Below, piece by piece: positions 35,426 to 44,319 of a stretch of DNA of 64,000 bases. The notes below the pieces were generated by a model, which saw only the letters and a list, made by a program, of their open reading frames with translations, did not search any database and was not told the origin of the DNA. Each line of letters starts with the position of its first letter. The stretch's first letter is position 1. This stretch comes from JASGCP01 sp965263285 (lineage in GTDB: Bacteria > Bacteroidota > Bacteroidia > Chitinophagales > Chitinophagaceae): positions 1,116,001 to 1,180,000 of the forward strand of contig CBDHHD010000016.1 in the NCBI GenBank assembly GCA_965263285.1. The letters are read 5' to 3'. The translations under genes were made by a program, and so were the position numbers.

Positions 35426-36208
35426 TTAATAATTGATTTGAAAGTATGAGAGTAGATATACCGTACAAATGCCAGCTATAAATCCAAATAGATGTCCTTC
35501 CCATGAAATGTTTTGACTATTATTTCTTGTTGAGGGAATTAATCCAGATAAGAAACGCAAGCCAAATATAGCTAAAAATACACAAATAATAATGATGGCT
35601 TTAGCCGAAGGGTGTTTCCATCCATATATGAGAATAAAACTCATATATCCAAATATAAGACCACTAGCGCCTATATGGTTACCATTTCGTGCCATTAACC
35701 AAGACAATAATCCACCTATTACAACAATAAAAATAGTGGCTATTACCACTAATGGTACAGGGTATATAAACAATAAATGTAGCAGTAGAAAAAGAGAGAG
35801 AGAGTTGCTAATAAGATGTCCCCAGTCTCCATGTAAAAAAACTACAAAAATAATACCTTTTAATCCTTTTACAGTACGAGGCTTTAATCCTCCTATGTCA
35901 TTTAATTTATATGTAGATACGATATTAATGATATGAATGATAAAAAGAATTGCTATAATAGAGCCTATCCAAATCGTATGTGTTTTAGCTACTTGAATCC
36001 ATTGTTGAAAATGCACATGTTCATGAATGGTAGTAAGGCTCTGTATATGTGTTAATTGATCTGTGAGACTTTGTTCGTAAACAGACAAAGAGTCTATTTT
36101 AGATTGTAATAGCTGATGTATTTCATTGTTGATAATGTTTGTAATATCGGGTAGTGGCATATATAGTATTAGGTTTGCAATCAAATAGGTTGCGTAACAG
36201 CTGAGCAA
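35426..36208 (-). CDS. Rhomboid-family intramembrane serine protease
   Basis: Rhomboids cut membrane helices within the bilayer. After an N-terminal soluble region and one helix (WIGSIIAILFIIHIINIV), the six-helix core shows FLHGDWGHLISNSLSL (helix 2), the catalytic Ser in GNHIGASGLIFGYMS, and the catalytic His in WEGHLFGFIAG. All required residues are present. The start may be the internal ATG at 36157 (MPLPDITN), because the 36208 start overlaps the glycosylase gene by 28 bp. Substrate is unknown. Confidence 0.88.
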   Translation of the reverse strand: MLSCYATYLIANLILYMPLPDITNIINNEIHQLLQSKIDSLSVYEQSLTDQLTHIQSLTTIHEHVHFQQWIQVAKTHTIWIGSIIAILFIIHIINIVSTYKLNDIGGLKPRTVKGLKGIIFVVFLHGDWGHLISNSLSLFLLLHLLFIYPVPLVVIATIFIVVIGGLLSWLMARNGNHIGASGLIFGYMSFILIYGWKHPSAKAIIIICVFLAIFGLRFLSGLIPSTRNNSQNISWEGHLFGFIAGICTVYLLSYFQINY

Positions 36209-36810
36209 TTTTTTATATAAAACCTATAGGGTAGAAAAGCGTCTTCTCCTGCGTAGTTGATACCAATGCGAGAAGTGGTAATGATGTTTGTAGAGGGTAT
36301 TTTTATTTGTGTATTCAGGATCATAATAGGGTTGTGTTGTAAAGGATGTTTGTTGCTTGCTATTTGAATACCTAACGATTTGGTAAGATTAGCAGGCCCC
36401 TTTGTAATAGAATGGTCCTCTATTATTTTCCCTCTTCTTTTGTACATAAAAGATTGTCCACAAATAGGCCATCCTGATCGAATAAGTATTGCATCGGGTA
36501 TGTTTTCCTGGTTGGTTACTACATTAAATAATAGATGCATGCCATAGCATAGATATATGTAGGCATTACCTCCATTCATGTACATGGCTTCATTTCGTTT
36601 TGTTTTTCGGTAATTATAAGCATGACATGCTTTGTCTTGTACTCCGTTGTATGCTTCTGTTTCTGTAATAACAATGGCAGTTATTTCTTGATGATATGTT
36701 GTGAGTAATACTTTGCCTAATAGTTTTTTAGCAATGGTACACACATTACCTTTTTGGTAAAATGATGGAGGTAATACAGTAGTTTGAGACAAAAGATGAT
36801 TAAAATGCAT
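36181..36810 (-). CDS. 3-methyladenine DNA glycosylase (AAG/Mpg family)
   Basis: This base-excision enzyme removes alkylated purines. The catalytic Glu sits in VITETEAYNGVQDKACHA, followed by RNEAMYMNGGNAYIYLCYGM, AILIRSGWP and ITKGPANLTKSLGI, all in family order. Its 209 residues are normal. The gene overlaps the upstream end of the rhomboid gene. It is divergent from the EI24 gene, with a 42-bp shared promoter region. Confidence 0.92.
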   Translation of the reverse strand: MHFNHLLSQTTVLPPSFYQKGNVCTIAKKLLGKVLLTTYHQEITAIVITETEAYNGVQDKACHAYNYRKTKRNEAMYMNGGNAYIYLCYGMHLLFNVVTNQENIPDAILIRSGWPICGQSFMYKRRGKIIEDHSITKGPANLTKSLGIQIASNKHPLQHNPIMILNTQIKIPSTNIITTSRIGINYAGEDAFLPYRFYIKNCSAVTQPI

Positions 36811-36852
36811 GTGTTTAGCAAAAATAATAATAATTTTGTTTTAAAATAACTA

Positions 36853-37620
36853 ATGTTAAAAGAATTTGTTACCGCTATTCAATATTATTGGCGAGCACAT
36901 GAATTTATTCAAAAACATAAGATGTGGAAATGGTTTATAATTCCAGGTATTGTGTATGCATGTTTATTTGTGATAAGTGTTTTGTTTTTTATTCATACAG
37001 CGAGTAGCTTTAATGAATGGTTTAGTAAAAAAATAGGATTAGAAAAATGGTTATACATAGAACAAGAGAGTTTTTCAGGTTTTTTATTTTTATTTACTAG
37101 TCTTACTTTTTTTCTTATTCAATTATTTTTTTATTTCTCTATTTTTAAGTTTGTCTGGCTTATTGTATGTAGCCCTCTTTTTCTGTTTTTAAGTCGATGG
37201 GTAGAATGCTTAATTGAGGAGAAGCCTTTTACTTATTCTTTTTTTTCTTTTTTAAAAGATGTATCTCATGCCATTAGATTGGTATTGAGGAATGGATTAT
37301 GGCAAATGGTATATTTGTTTGGCTTATTAATTGTTTGTTTTATACCTATTGTAGGATGGTTTGCTCCTATTACTGCTATTCTATTGGAATGTTTTTATTA
37401 TGGATTTTCTATGTTAGACTATGGGTTTATACAACAGCAAAAAAAGATGAATGAGAGCGTTTTCTTTATTAATAACCATAAAGGGTATGCTATTGGCAAT
37501 GGAGTTTCATTTTATTGCATACATTTATTACCTATTATAGGATGGGTATTAGCCCCTGCTTATGCTATTGTAGCTGCTAACCTTTGTTTATATGCGAAGA
37601 AGAATGAATCATTTTTGTAA
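36853..37620 (+). CDS. EI24/CysZ-like inner-membrane protein
   Basis: This 255-residue protein has about six hydrophobic segments. It starts with LKEFVTAIQYYWRAHEFIQK and has the EI24 features IIPGIVYACLFVISVLFF, CSPLFLFLSRWVECLIEEKP, and the two PIVGWFAPITAILLE / PIIGWVLAPAYAIVAANL repeats late in the chain. Related CysZ proteins move sulfate; the Bacteroidota members have no known substrate. It lies divergent from the glycosylase gene. Confidence 0.8.
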   Translation: MLKEFVTAIQYYWRAHEFIQKHKMWKWFIIPGIVYACLFVISVLFFIHTASSFNEWFSKKIGLEKWLYIEQESFSGFLFLFTSLTFFLIQLFFYFSIFKFVWLIVCSPLFLFLSRWVECLIEEKPFTYSFFSFLKDVSHAIRLVLRNGLWQMVYLFGLLIVCFIPIVGWFAPITAILLECFYYGFSMLDYGFIQQQKKMNESVFFINNHKGYAIGNGVSFYCIHLLPIIGWVLAPAYAIVAANLCLYAKKNESFL

Positions 37621-37730
37621 TTACTCAGAGGTATAAGATAGTATTCGCTTTTTATATCTTTTGCTTTTTTTGATAGAGCAGAAAGATGTATCATTATTTT
37701 TTATAGTGATTTAATAGAGCGCTATTTTTT

Positions 37731-37898
37731 TTATAGAAATGGTGGGATACCTCCACTACAACCACCTTTGCAACCACCTTCTCCACTACATCCCTCCAAT
37801 GTACTTTTTTTATTAATTTGTATTCTTTTTTTCTTTAATATATTTTTAGATAAGTTTTCAATACGAAAATCAATATCCTTTTTTGTTACAATAGACAT
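37731..37898 (-). CDS. 55-residue cysteine/glycine-rich peptide, possible modified-peptide precursor
   Basis: A small frame reads MSIVTKKDIDFRIENLSKN, then a very basic stretch (ILKKKRIQINKKS), then LEGCSGEGGCKGGCSGG and the end IPPFL. The leader-like helical N-terminus, basic middle and short Cys-Gly core are typical of ribosomally made, modified peptides or small secreted Cys-rich peptides. Its start is 59 bp beyond the edge of the foldback element at 37958, whose outward promoter (37989-38020) points straight at it. No modification enzyme or exporter is adjacent. Three cysteines are spaced C-x5-C-x3-C. Confidence 0.5.
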   Translation of the reverse strand: MSIVTKKDIDFRIENLSKNILKKKRIQINKKSTLEGCSGEGGCKGGCSGGIPPFL

Positions 37899-37957
37899 AT
37901 AATAATTTTTTATAAGTTAATAATTGTAATGCAAATGTATCTAAAAATATACAACAT

Positions 37958-38518
37958 GGCATAATTAAATTTAGTGTGAGGGACTATGCAAAAATACAAA
38001 AGAAAATGAATATTTGCAAAAACAATTTTATATGGGCTACATCTTTTTTTAAGGTGCTGGAAGCATGGATTATTAAATATATATAAACATGGAAATAACA
38101 GGAAATATCTGATGAGGACTGCCCTCAGATAAAGAGCGTTACAAAACGAGGTGAGCGAAGCGACCAGCGAGAATGTGGAGGCGAGAATTTTTATATATGA
38201 ATCGTTATGATGAGCATAAAGTATGTACATAAAAGATCACTATGGATAAGCTCATCATAACGATTCATACCTAACCGCCTCCCATTTATTCTCGCTAGCG
38301 TAGCGAGCCGTAGTTTTGTAGCTCTTTATCTGCAGGCTTGATTTTTTCTTTGTTTCTTTCTTTTGTATCAAGACAAAAGAAAGAAAAAGATATAAAAAAT
38401 AAATGATGAACCTATACCTGAGCAATTACAAAAACACAAATACCCCCCACAGCACCTCAAAAAAAGATGTAGCCTTTTAGTAACCTAAATTTTTCCTCAC
38501 ACTAAATTTAGTTATGCC
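37958..38518. mobile_element. Complete foldback MITE-like element (forward copy)
   Basis: Outer repeats GGCATAATTAAATTTAGTG at 37958 and CACTAAATTTAGTTATGCC ending 38518 are inverted. Inner repeats lie at 38035 (GGCTACATCTTTTTTTAAGG) and end at 38474. The central perfect 19-nt arms are 38197-38215 and 38250-38268. The purine/pyrimidine stem is at about 38350-38390. No matching 8-bp duplication flanks this copy (TACAACAT against AATTAAAA), so recombination between copies may have occurred. It lies between a small peptide gene and a phosphodiesterase-like gene. Confidence 0.9.
37989..38020 (-). promoter_or_regulatory. Outward-facing promoter within the foldback element
   Basis: On the minus strand TTTG (38020-38017), 20 bp, then TATTTTTG (37996-37989) form a perfect promoter of the phylum's type. 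It reads out through the element's terminal repeat into the Cys-rich peptide gene starting at 37898, about 85 bp away. The same arrangement occurs in the copy at 9511. Confidence 0.65.
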
Positions 38519-38537
38519 AATTAAAACAACTATATAA

Positions 38538-39581
38538 TTATTTAGTATTTTTTAACTCATCTCTACTAAGAATAATATAAACTGGGAAGTGATCGCTATA
38601 ACCACTGTGGTATAGTATGCCATTCCAAGATCTTTTAGGATAGCCTTTAAAGGAGCCTTCTGTTTCAATCATAAAAGGTTGTTTAAATATAGAGGCTTGT
38701 TTATATTTCCATCCTTTTGATGATACCCAATTACTATTTAAAATAATTTGATCAAATAAATGCCAAGTGTCTCTATTGGCGATGCTTCCAATACCTCTCT
38801 TAAAAAGAGGTATCCATGGATTAAACCATTCGTTATCTTTTATATGCAATAAAGAGGGTGAGACATGCAATATTTCTTTCATAGCGCTATTTGTAGGATC
38901 TTCATTTAAGTCTCCCATTAATATTATTTTTGCACTTGGGTGTAGGTGTAGTATAGAATCTGCTATCTGTTGGTCTCGCTGCGCCACTTGTTTCCTTCCT
39001 ATCTCGCTTTGTGCTTCTCCATTTAATTTACTTGGCCAATGGTTTACAAGTACATACATTTTTTCTCCTAATAGCTGCCCTTCTACTAATAAGATATCTC
39101 TTGAAAAAAAACCTTGTTGTTGCTTATGCTTTTTTACATGGATGAACATAGGAATGCTCATAGACTTTTCTATTATAAATGATCTTGGTTGATATAGCAG
39201 AGCGGTAGTGATTCCTCTTATATCGTTACCTTGGTAACAAATGCATTCATAGTGATATGATGATAAGAGAGGATGGTGAATAAGTGCGCTTATTGCTTCT
39301 CCTTCTACTTCTGCTATACCTATAACAGCTAAGGGTATGCTATTGTTCATTGTGGCAATTACTTGTGCAAGATGATATGTTTTATCTTGAAATATTTCTT
39401 TTCCATAATGTCGTTCTCCTTGTGGAGTAAATTCTATGTCTGTTTTGTTATTATTTAAAATAGTATCAAAATAATTTTCTGCATTATAAAAGCCAATTCC
39501 TATCTTCTGTGACGCTTGAGCGGATAACTGTCGAATAGAGCAAATAACAAACACACATAATAGTAAAGGAGTATATCGCAT
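38538..39581 (-). CDS. Exported endonuclease/exonuclease/phosphatase-family protein
   Basis: A signal peptide (MRYTPLLLCVFVICSIRQLSA) precedes the EEP fold. Metal and catalytic motifs are FYNAENYFDT (Asn/Glu), IGIAEVEGEA (Glu), VLVNHWPSKLNGE (His), ILMGDLNEDPTNSA (Asp-x-Asn) and the C-terminal GYSDHFPVYI (Asp-His). All core residues are there, so it should be an active phosphodiesterase or nuclease in the periplasm or outside the cell. Length 347 is typical of the Bacteroidota group. Substrate is unknown; scavenging of extracellular nucleic acid or phosphate is one option. Confidence 0.85.
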   Translation of the reverse strand: MRYTPLLLCVFVICSIRQLSAQASQKIGIGFYNAENYFDTILNNNKTDIEFTPQGERHYGKEIFQDKTYHLAQVIATMNNSIPLAVIGIAEVEGEAISALIHHPLLSSYHYECICYQGNDIRGITTALLYQPRSFIIEKSMSIPMFIHVKKHKQQQGFFSRDILLVEGQLLGEKMYVLVNHWPSKLNGEAQSEIGRKQVAQRDQQIADSILHLHPSAKIILMGDLNEDPTNSAMKEILHVSPSLLHIKDNEWFNPWIPLFKRGIGSIANRDTWHLFDQIILNSNWVSSKGWKYKQASIFKQPFMIETEGSFKGYPKRSWNGILYHSGYSDHFPVYIILSRDELKNTK

Positions 39582-39637
39582 ATACAGTTAATTTATTACA
39601 AAAATAATACATTAACTGAATAGGGTACATATTTTTT

Positions 39638-39764
39638 GGCTATCTCCTATTTATTCTCGTTAGCGTAGCGAGCCGTAGTTTTGTAGCTCTTTATCTGCAG
39701 GCTTGATTTTTTCTTTGTTTCTTTCTTTTGTATCAAGACAAAAGAAAGAAAAAGATATAAAAAA
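39638..39764. mobile_element. Truncated foldback element, right half, in tandem with the next copy
   Basis: GGCTATCTCC at 39638 joins directly to the right arm (ATTTATTCTCGTTAGCGTAG), and continues through CTCTTTATCTGCAGGCTTGA and the purine/pyrimidine stem to 39764, where the next copy begins. Most of the left arm and the whole centre are missing. Confidence 0.75.
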
Positions 39765-40203
39765 GGCTACATCTTTTTTGAGATCTTGGAAGCATGGATT
39801 ATTACATACATATAAACATGGAAATAATAGGAAATATCTGATGATGACCGCCCTCAGATAAAGAGCGTTACAAAACGAGGTGAGCGAAGCGACCAGCGAG
39901 AATGTGGAGGCGGAAATTTTTATATATGAATCGTTATGATGAGCATAAAGTATTTATATAAAAGATCACTATGGATAAGCTCATCATAACGATTCATACC
40001 TAACCGCCTCCCATTCATTCTCGCTAGCGTAGCGAGCCGTAGTTTTGTAGCTCTTTATCTGCAGGCTTGATTTTTTCTTTGTTTCTTTCTTTTGTATCAA
40101 GACAAAAGAAAGAAAAAGATATAAAAAATAAATGATGAACCTATACCTGAGTAATTACAAAAAACACAAATATCCCTCCAGCACCTCAAAAAAAGATGTG
40201 GCC
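39765..40203. mobile_element. Foldback element, inner-repeat form (forward copy)
   Basis: It runs from GGCTACATCTTTTTTGAGAT at 39765 to CCTCAAAAAAAGATGTGGCC ending at 40203, with both arms, the central 19-bp stem and the purine/pyrimidine stem intact. Outer repeats are absent. It lies directly upstream of the gyrB promoter. The 39582-40265 gap contains only this pair. Confidence 0.88.
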
Positions 40204-40217
40204 ATGATATATTTAGG

Positions 40218-40249
40218 TTTGTTAAACACCCTATTATTTAGTATATTTG
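40218..40249 (+). promoter_or_regulatory. gyrB promoter
   Basis: TTTG (40218-40221), 20-bp spacer, TATATTTG (40242-40249); the gyrB start is 16 bp downstream. It begins 15 bp after the end of the foldback element. Confidence 0.7.
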
Positions 40250-40265
40250 CAAAAAAATATTTTTA

Positions 40266-42239
40266 ATGGATATGATACCAACAGAAGTAACCAATACAAT
40301 GTACTATGGAGCCGATAGTATTCAAGTGCTTGAAGGACTAGAAGCGGTAAGAAAAAGACCAGCTATGTATATCGGTGACATAGGTGTAAAAGGGTTACAT
40401 CATTTAGTGTATGAAGTAGTGGATAATTCAATAGATGAAGCATTGGCAGGATATTGCAATAAAATAAAAGTTATTCTTCATGAAAACAATGCGGTTTCTG
40501 TAGAAGATAACGGGAGAGGAATCCCTACGGGTATGCATAGCAAAGAAAAACGAAGCGCTTTAGAGGTGGTTATGACTGTATTGCATTCAGGGGGCAAATT
40601 TGATAAAAATACATATAAAGTATCTGGTGGACTACATGGCGTAGGTGTTAGTTGCGTAAATGCATTAAGTTCTTTTTTAAAGGTAACTGTAAAACGAGAA
40701 CAGAAAATTTTTGAACAATCTTATAAACAAGGCGTTCCACAAGAGACTGTAAAAGAAATAGGCGCTACCAGTGAAACAGGTACCCATGTATATTTTGAGC
40801 CTGATGCTACTATTTTTCAAACATTAGTTTATCATAGGAGTATATTAGAAACTCGGCTTAGAGAATTAGCTTATTTAAATAAAAAAATACATATTACTTT
40901 AATAGATTTAAGAGAAAAAGACGATCAACAAATGCCTTATACAACTACTTTCTATAGCGAAGGTGGTATTAGTGAATTTGTAGAGATGTTAGATAAAAAT
41001 AGTAACCGCATTCCTATTTTATCAAAAACACTCTATTTTGAAGGTTTTGATGAAGCGTCGTATGTAAGTGTAGAAGTGGCTATGATGTATAATGATGATT
41101 TTAAAGAACATATATTTTCTTATGTTAATAATATTAATACTATTGAAGGTGGCACCCATGTAAGTGGGTTTAGAACAGCACTTACAAGGGTATTTAAAGC
41201 GTATGGAGAAAAAGAAAATTTCTTTGAAAAAGCCAAAGTGGCAGTAGAAGGAGATGATTTTAGGGAAGGGTTAAGTGCCGTTATTTCTGTTAAAGTGCCC
41301 GAACCACAATTTGAGGGGCAAACAAAAACAAAATTAGGTAATAGCGAAGTAAGTGGTATTGTGCAGTCAACAGTAGGTAAAGCATTAGAGGCTTATTTAG
41401 AAGAAAATCCTAAAGAGGCTAAACAAGTGATTTCTAAAATTATTATAGCAGCGCAAGCAAGGGTAGCGGCTAAAAAAGCAAGGGAATTGGTGCAACGAAA
41501 AACAGTTATGAGCGGAGGTGGATTGCCTGGAAAGTTAGCAGATTGTAGTGAAAAAGACCCTATCCGTTGTGAATTATACTTAGTAGAAGGAGATTCAGCC
41601 GGAGGAACAGCTAAGCAAGGAAGAGATCGATCTTACCAAGCTATTTTACCATTACGAGGGAAGATACTCAATGTAGAAAAAGCTATGGAGCATAAGATTT
41701 ATGAAAACGAAGAGATTAGAAATATTTTTACAGCTATGGGCGTAACCATTGGTACAGCTGAAGATCCTAAAGCACTCAATATATCTAAACTACGCTATCA
41801 TAAGTTAATTATTATGACCGATGCTGATGTAGATGGATCTCATATAGCAACGCTTATTCTTACTTTTATATTTAGATATATGAAAGAATTAGTAGAGCAA
41901 GGTTTTGTGTTTTTAGCACAGCCTCCTTTGTACCTTATTAAAAAATCTAAAGAGCAGGCTTATGCATATACTGAAGAAGAAAGAAAATTTTTAATTGATA
42001 AATTATCAGGGGGAAAAGAAGATAGTGTGCATATTCAGCGATATAAAGGATTAGGAGAGATGAACGCAGAACAATTATGGGAAACCACCATGGACCCCAA
42101 ACGAAGAACGCTTAAACAGGTAACTATTGAAAGTTTAGCAGAAGCGGATCATATTTTTAGTATGTTAATGGGTGATGATGTAGCACCAAGAAAACAATTT
42201 ATTGAAGGGCATGCTAAATACGCAAAAATTGATGTGTAG
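40266..42239 (+). CDS. gyrB: DNA gyrase subunit B
   Basis: GyrB is the ATPase half of gyrase. SIQVLEGLEAVRKRPAMYIG and YEVVDNSIDEALAGY are in the GHKL ATP site, with VEDNGRGIP and GLHGVGVSCVNAL. The TOPRIM part carries LVEGDSAGGTAKQGRDR and IIMTDADVDGSHI, and the C-terminus QRYKGLGEMNAEQLWETTMD is diagnostic. The 657 residues match the short GyrB form without the large enterobacterial insert. No gyrA or replication gene is adjacent. Confidence 0.97.
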   Translation: MDMIPTEVTNTMYYGADSIQVLEGLEAVRKRPAMYIGDIGVKGLHHLVYEVVDNSIDEALAGYCNKIKVILHENNAVSVEDNGRGIPTGMHSKEKRSALEVVMTVLHSGGKFDKNTYKVSGGLHGVGVSCVNALSSFLKVTVKREQKIFEQSYKQGVPQETVKEIGATSETGTHVYFEPDATIFQTLVYHRSILETRLRELAYLNKKIHITLIDLREKDDQQMPYTTTFYSEGGISEFVEMLDKNSNRIPILSKTLYFEGFDEASYVSVEVAMMYNDDFKEHIFSYVNNINTIEGGTHVSGFRTALTRVFKAYGEKENFFEKAKVAVEGDDFREGLSAVISVKVPEPQFEGQTKTKLGNSEVSGIVQSTVGKALEAYLEENPKEAKQVISKIIIAAQARVAAKKARELVQRKTVMSGGGLPGKLADCSEKDPIRCELYLVEGDSAGGTAKQGRDRSYQAILPLRGKILNVEKAMEHKIYENEEIRNIFTAMGVTIGTAEDPKALNISKLRYHKLIIMTDADVDGSHIATLILTFIFRYMKELVEQGFVFLAQPPLYLIKKSKEQAYAYTEEERKFLIDKLSGGKEDSVHIQRYKGLGEMNAEQLWETTMDPKRRTLKQVTIESLAEADHIFSMLMGDDVAPRKQFIEGHAKYAKIDV

Positions 42240-42400
42240 GTTGGATTAGATACATTATCGTAGACCCCACATTTGTTGATATGTTAAAGGGAGATACCTT
42301 AATAATTACCTTATTTTGCTATAACCTATTAAGAGAAGTTTTCTTATTACCATGCACTTGTTGGAGATTGTTGTTTGCCTTGTATTTCTTTATCCGCAGT

Positions 42401-42452
42401 TTACATCTTTTTCTTTCTTTTTTATTAAGTCAAAAGAAAGAAAAAGATGTAA
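42401..42452. terminator. Perfect 21-bp purine/pyrimidine hairpin downstream of gyrB
   Basis: TTACATCTTTTTCTTTCTTT plus T (42401-42421) pairs exactly with 42432-42452 around a 10-nt loop. It has the same core as the stem in the foldback elements and may be their remnant or a shared terminator. It lies between gyrB and the thiolase gene. The rest of the 42240-42535 gap has a TATATTTG promoter box (42518-42525) just before the thiolase gene. Confidence 0.6.
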
Positions 42453-42535
42453 CAAAATGAATATTAACATGTACCTGAGTAGTTACATTTTTTTAATAAT
42501 AAAATATAAAAAAAGTATATATTTGCTAAAAAAAT

Positions 42536-43717
42536 ATGGAAGAAGCTTATATCATAGCTGGTTATCGTACAGCTGTAACCAAAGGTAAGAAAGGTGGATT
42601 CCGTTTCACTAGACCCGATGATTTAGCTATTGATTTAATTAAAGGATTAGTAGCATCTATTCCTACATTATCTCCCAAAGAAATTGATGATGTGATTGTA
42701 GGCAATGCAGTTCCTGAAGCAGAACAAGGGTTACAATTTGGCCGTATCATTGCGGCAAAAGCATTAGGTATTGATGTGCCTGGTATTACTATTAATAGAT
42801 ATTGTGCAAGTGGTTTAGAGAGTATAGCTATGGCAACGGCTAAAATTAAATCTGGCATGGCTCAATGTATTATTGCGGGCGGAACAGAAAGTATGTCTTT
42901 GGTTCCTACTACCGGTTGGAAAACATCTCCATCATACAACATTGTTAAAGATACCCCTGAATATTATACTAGCATGGGATTAACAGCAGAAGCAGTTGCT
43001 AAGAAATATAATGTATCTAGAGAAGAACAAGATCAATTTGCTGTTAGATCACATCAAAGAGCACATCAAGCTATTCAAAATGGTTATTTTAAAAGTGGCA
43101 TTTTGCCTATCACTATAGAGGAAGTGTGCATTAACTCAAAAGGGAAACGAGAAGCAAAAAAAAATATTATAGAAACAGATGATGGAGTGCGAGCAGATAC
43201 TACATTGGAAGTATTGTCTAAATTAAAACCTGTTTTTGCTATGAATGGAACTGTAACAGCAGGGAATTCTTCTCAAGTAAGCGATGGGGCAGCTTTCGTA
43301 ATTGTAATGGGGGAATCGATGATGAAAAAATTAAATATAAAACCAATAGGCAGGTTGGTTGCTTGTTCTGTAGCGGGGGTACCTCCTGAAATCATGGGAA
43401 TTGGTCCTATTAATGCAGTGCCTAAAGTGCTAAAGCAAGCGAATCTTTCTTTACAAGATATGTCTTTAATAGAATTAAATGAGGCTTTTGCATCTCAAGC
43501 CTTGGCAGTTATTCAATCCTTAGAAATGGATATTGAGAAGGTAAATATTAATGGAGGAGCCATTGCATTAGGGCACCCATTAGGTTGCTCTGGGTGTAAA
43601 TTAACCGTACAATTACTAAATGACTTGAAAAGAAAGAAAAAGAAATATGGAATGGTAACAGCTTGTGTGGGTGGTGGTCAAGGTATTGCAGGTATCATTG
43701 AAAATTTAGCCGAATAA
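42536..43717 (+). CDS. Acetyl-CoA C-acyltransferase (thiolase)
   Basis: Thiolase cleaves 3-ketoacyl-CoA at the end of beta-oxidation or condenses acetyl-CoA. The active-site Cys is in INRYCASGLESIAMA (about residue 90), GGTESMSLVP follows, the catalytic His is in LGHPLGCSG, and the second Cys is in VTACVGGGQG near the C-terminus. Its 393 residues are standard. It resembles FadA-type degradative enzymes more than acetoacetyl-CoA thiolase, but the split is not certain from sequence alone. The FtsB-like gene follows after 20 bp. Confidence 0.93.
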   Translation: MEEAYIIAGYRTAVTKGKKGGFRFTRPDDLAIDLIKGLVASIPTLSPKEIDDVIVGNAVPEAEQGLQFGRIIAAKALGIDVPGITINRYCASGLESIAMATAKIKSGMAQCIIAGGTESMSLVPTTGWKTSPSYNIVKDTPEYYTSMGLTAEAVAKKYNVSREEQDQFAVRSHQRAHQAIQNGYFKSGILPITIEEVCINSKGKREAKKNIIETDDGVRADTTLEVLSKLKPVFAMNGTVTAGNSSQVSDGAAFVIVMGESMMKKLNIKPIGRLVACSVAGVPPEIMGIGPINAVPKVLKQANLSLQDMSLIELNEAFASQALAVIQSLEMDIEKVNINGGAIALGHPLGCSGCKLTVQLLNDLKRKKKKYGMVTACVGGGQGIAGIIENLAE

Positions 43718-43737
43718 AGATTCTTCTCATGTAGGTT

Positions 43738-44061
43738 ATGTATATGAATAAAAAAAAGTGGAAAAAATATTATATAAATAAATTCTTGATTGTTTTTATT
43801 CTTTTTATTATTTGGATGTTGTTTTTTGATGAAAAAGATATTATATCCAATTGGCGTCTTTCTAAGCAATTGGCTAATATAAGAATGAAAAATTTGTATT
43901 TAGAGAATATGATTCAAGCTGATACAAAGGAAATGAGAGATATTCAAAAAAATGATAGTGGTTATTTAGAATTATTAGCAAGAAAAAAATATTTTATGAA
44001 AAAAGAGGGGGAGGATATTTTTATTTTTTCTGATTCTACAAATTCTTTTGTAAATAAATAA
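43738..44061 (+). CDS. FtsB/DivIC-like septum formation initiator protein
   Basis: A 107-residue single-pass protein: basic N-terminus (NKKKWKKYYINK), one helix (FLIVFILFIIWMLFF), then the periplasmic coiled coil WRLSKQLANIRMKNLYLEN and the conserved end YLELLARKKYFMKKEGEDIF, which matches the FtsB family 'ARe-y-mkk-gE' motif. It would bridge FtsL and FtsQ in the divisome. It follows thiolase by 20 bp. Confidence 0.82.
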   Translation: MYMNKKKWKKYYINKFLIVFILFIIWMLFFDEKDIISNWRLSKQLANIRMKNLYLENMIQADTKEMRDIQKNDSGYLELLARKKYFMKKEGEDIFIFSDSTNSFVNK

Positions 44062-44319
44062 TTGTAATTACTTAGGAGATAATTAAAACAAAAACTAAAT
44101 GATACTTATGACCATCTTAAAAAAGAATCGCGTATAATATATTAGATGTTTTTTTAATACATTTGTTTATATTTTTGAATAATATATTAACTTAATTTTT
44201 TGTAAAAATAATTAATTCTACATCAAATATATACTTATTTAATATATTATACTTAGTTTTGAAATTAAAACTCTAATATCTAATCTTAATATTAGATATT
44301 ATTTTTAATAATAAATTGA

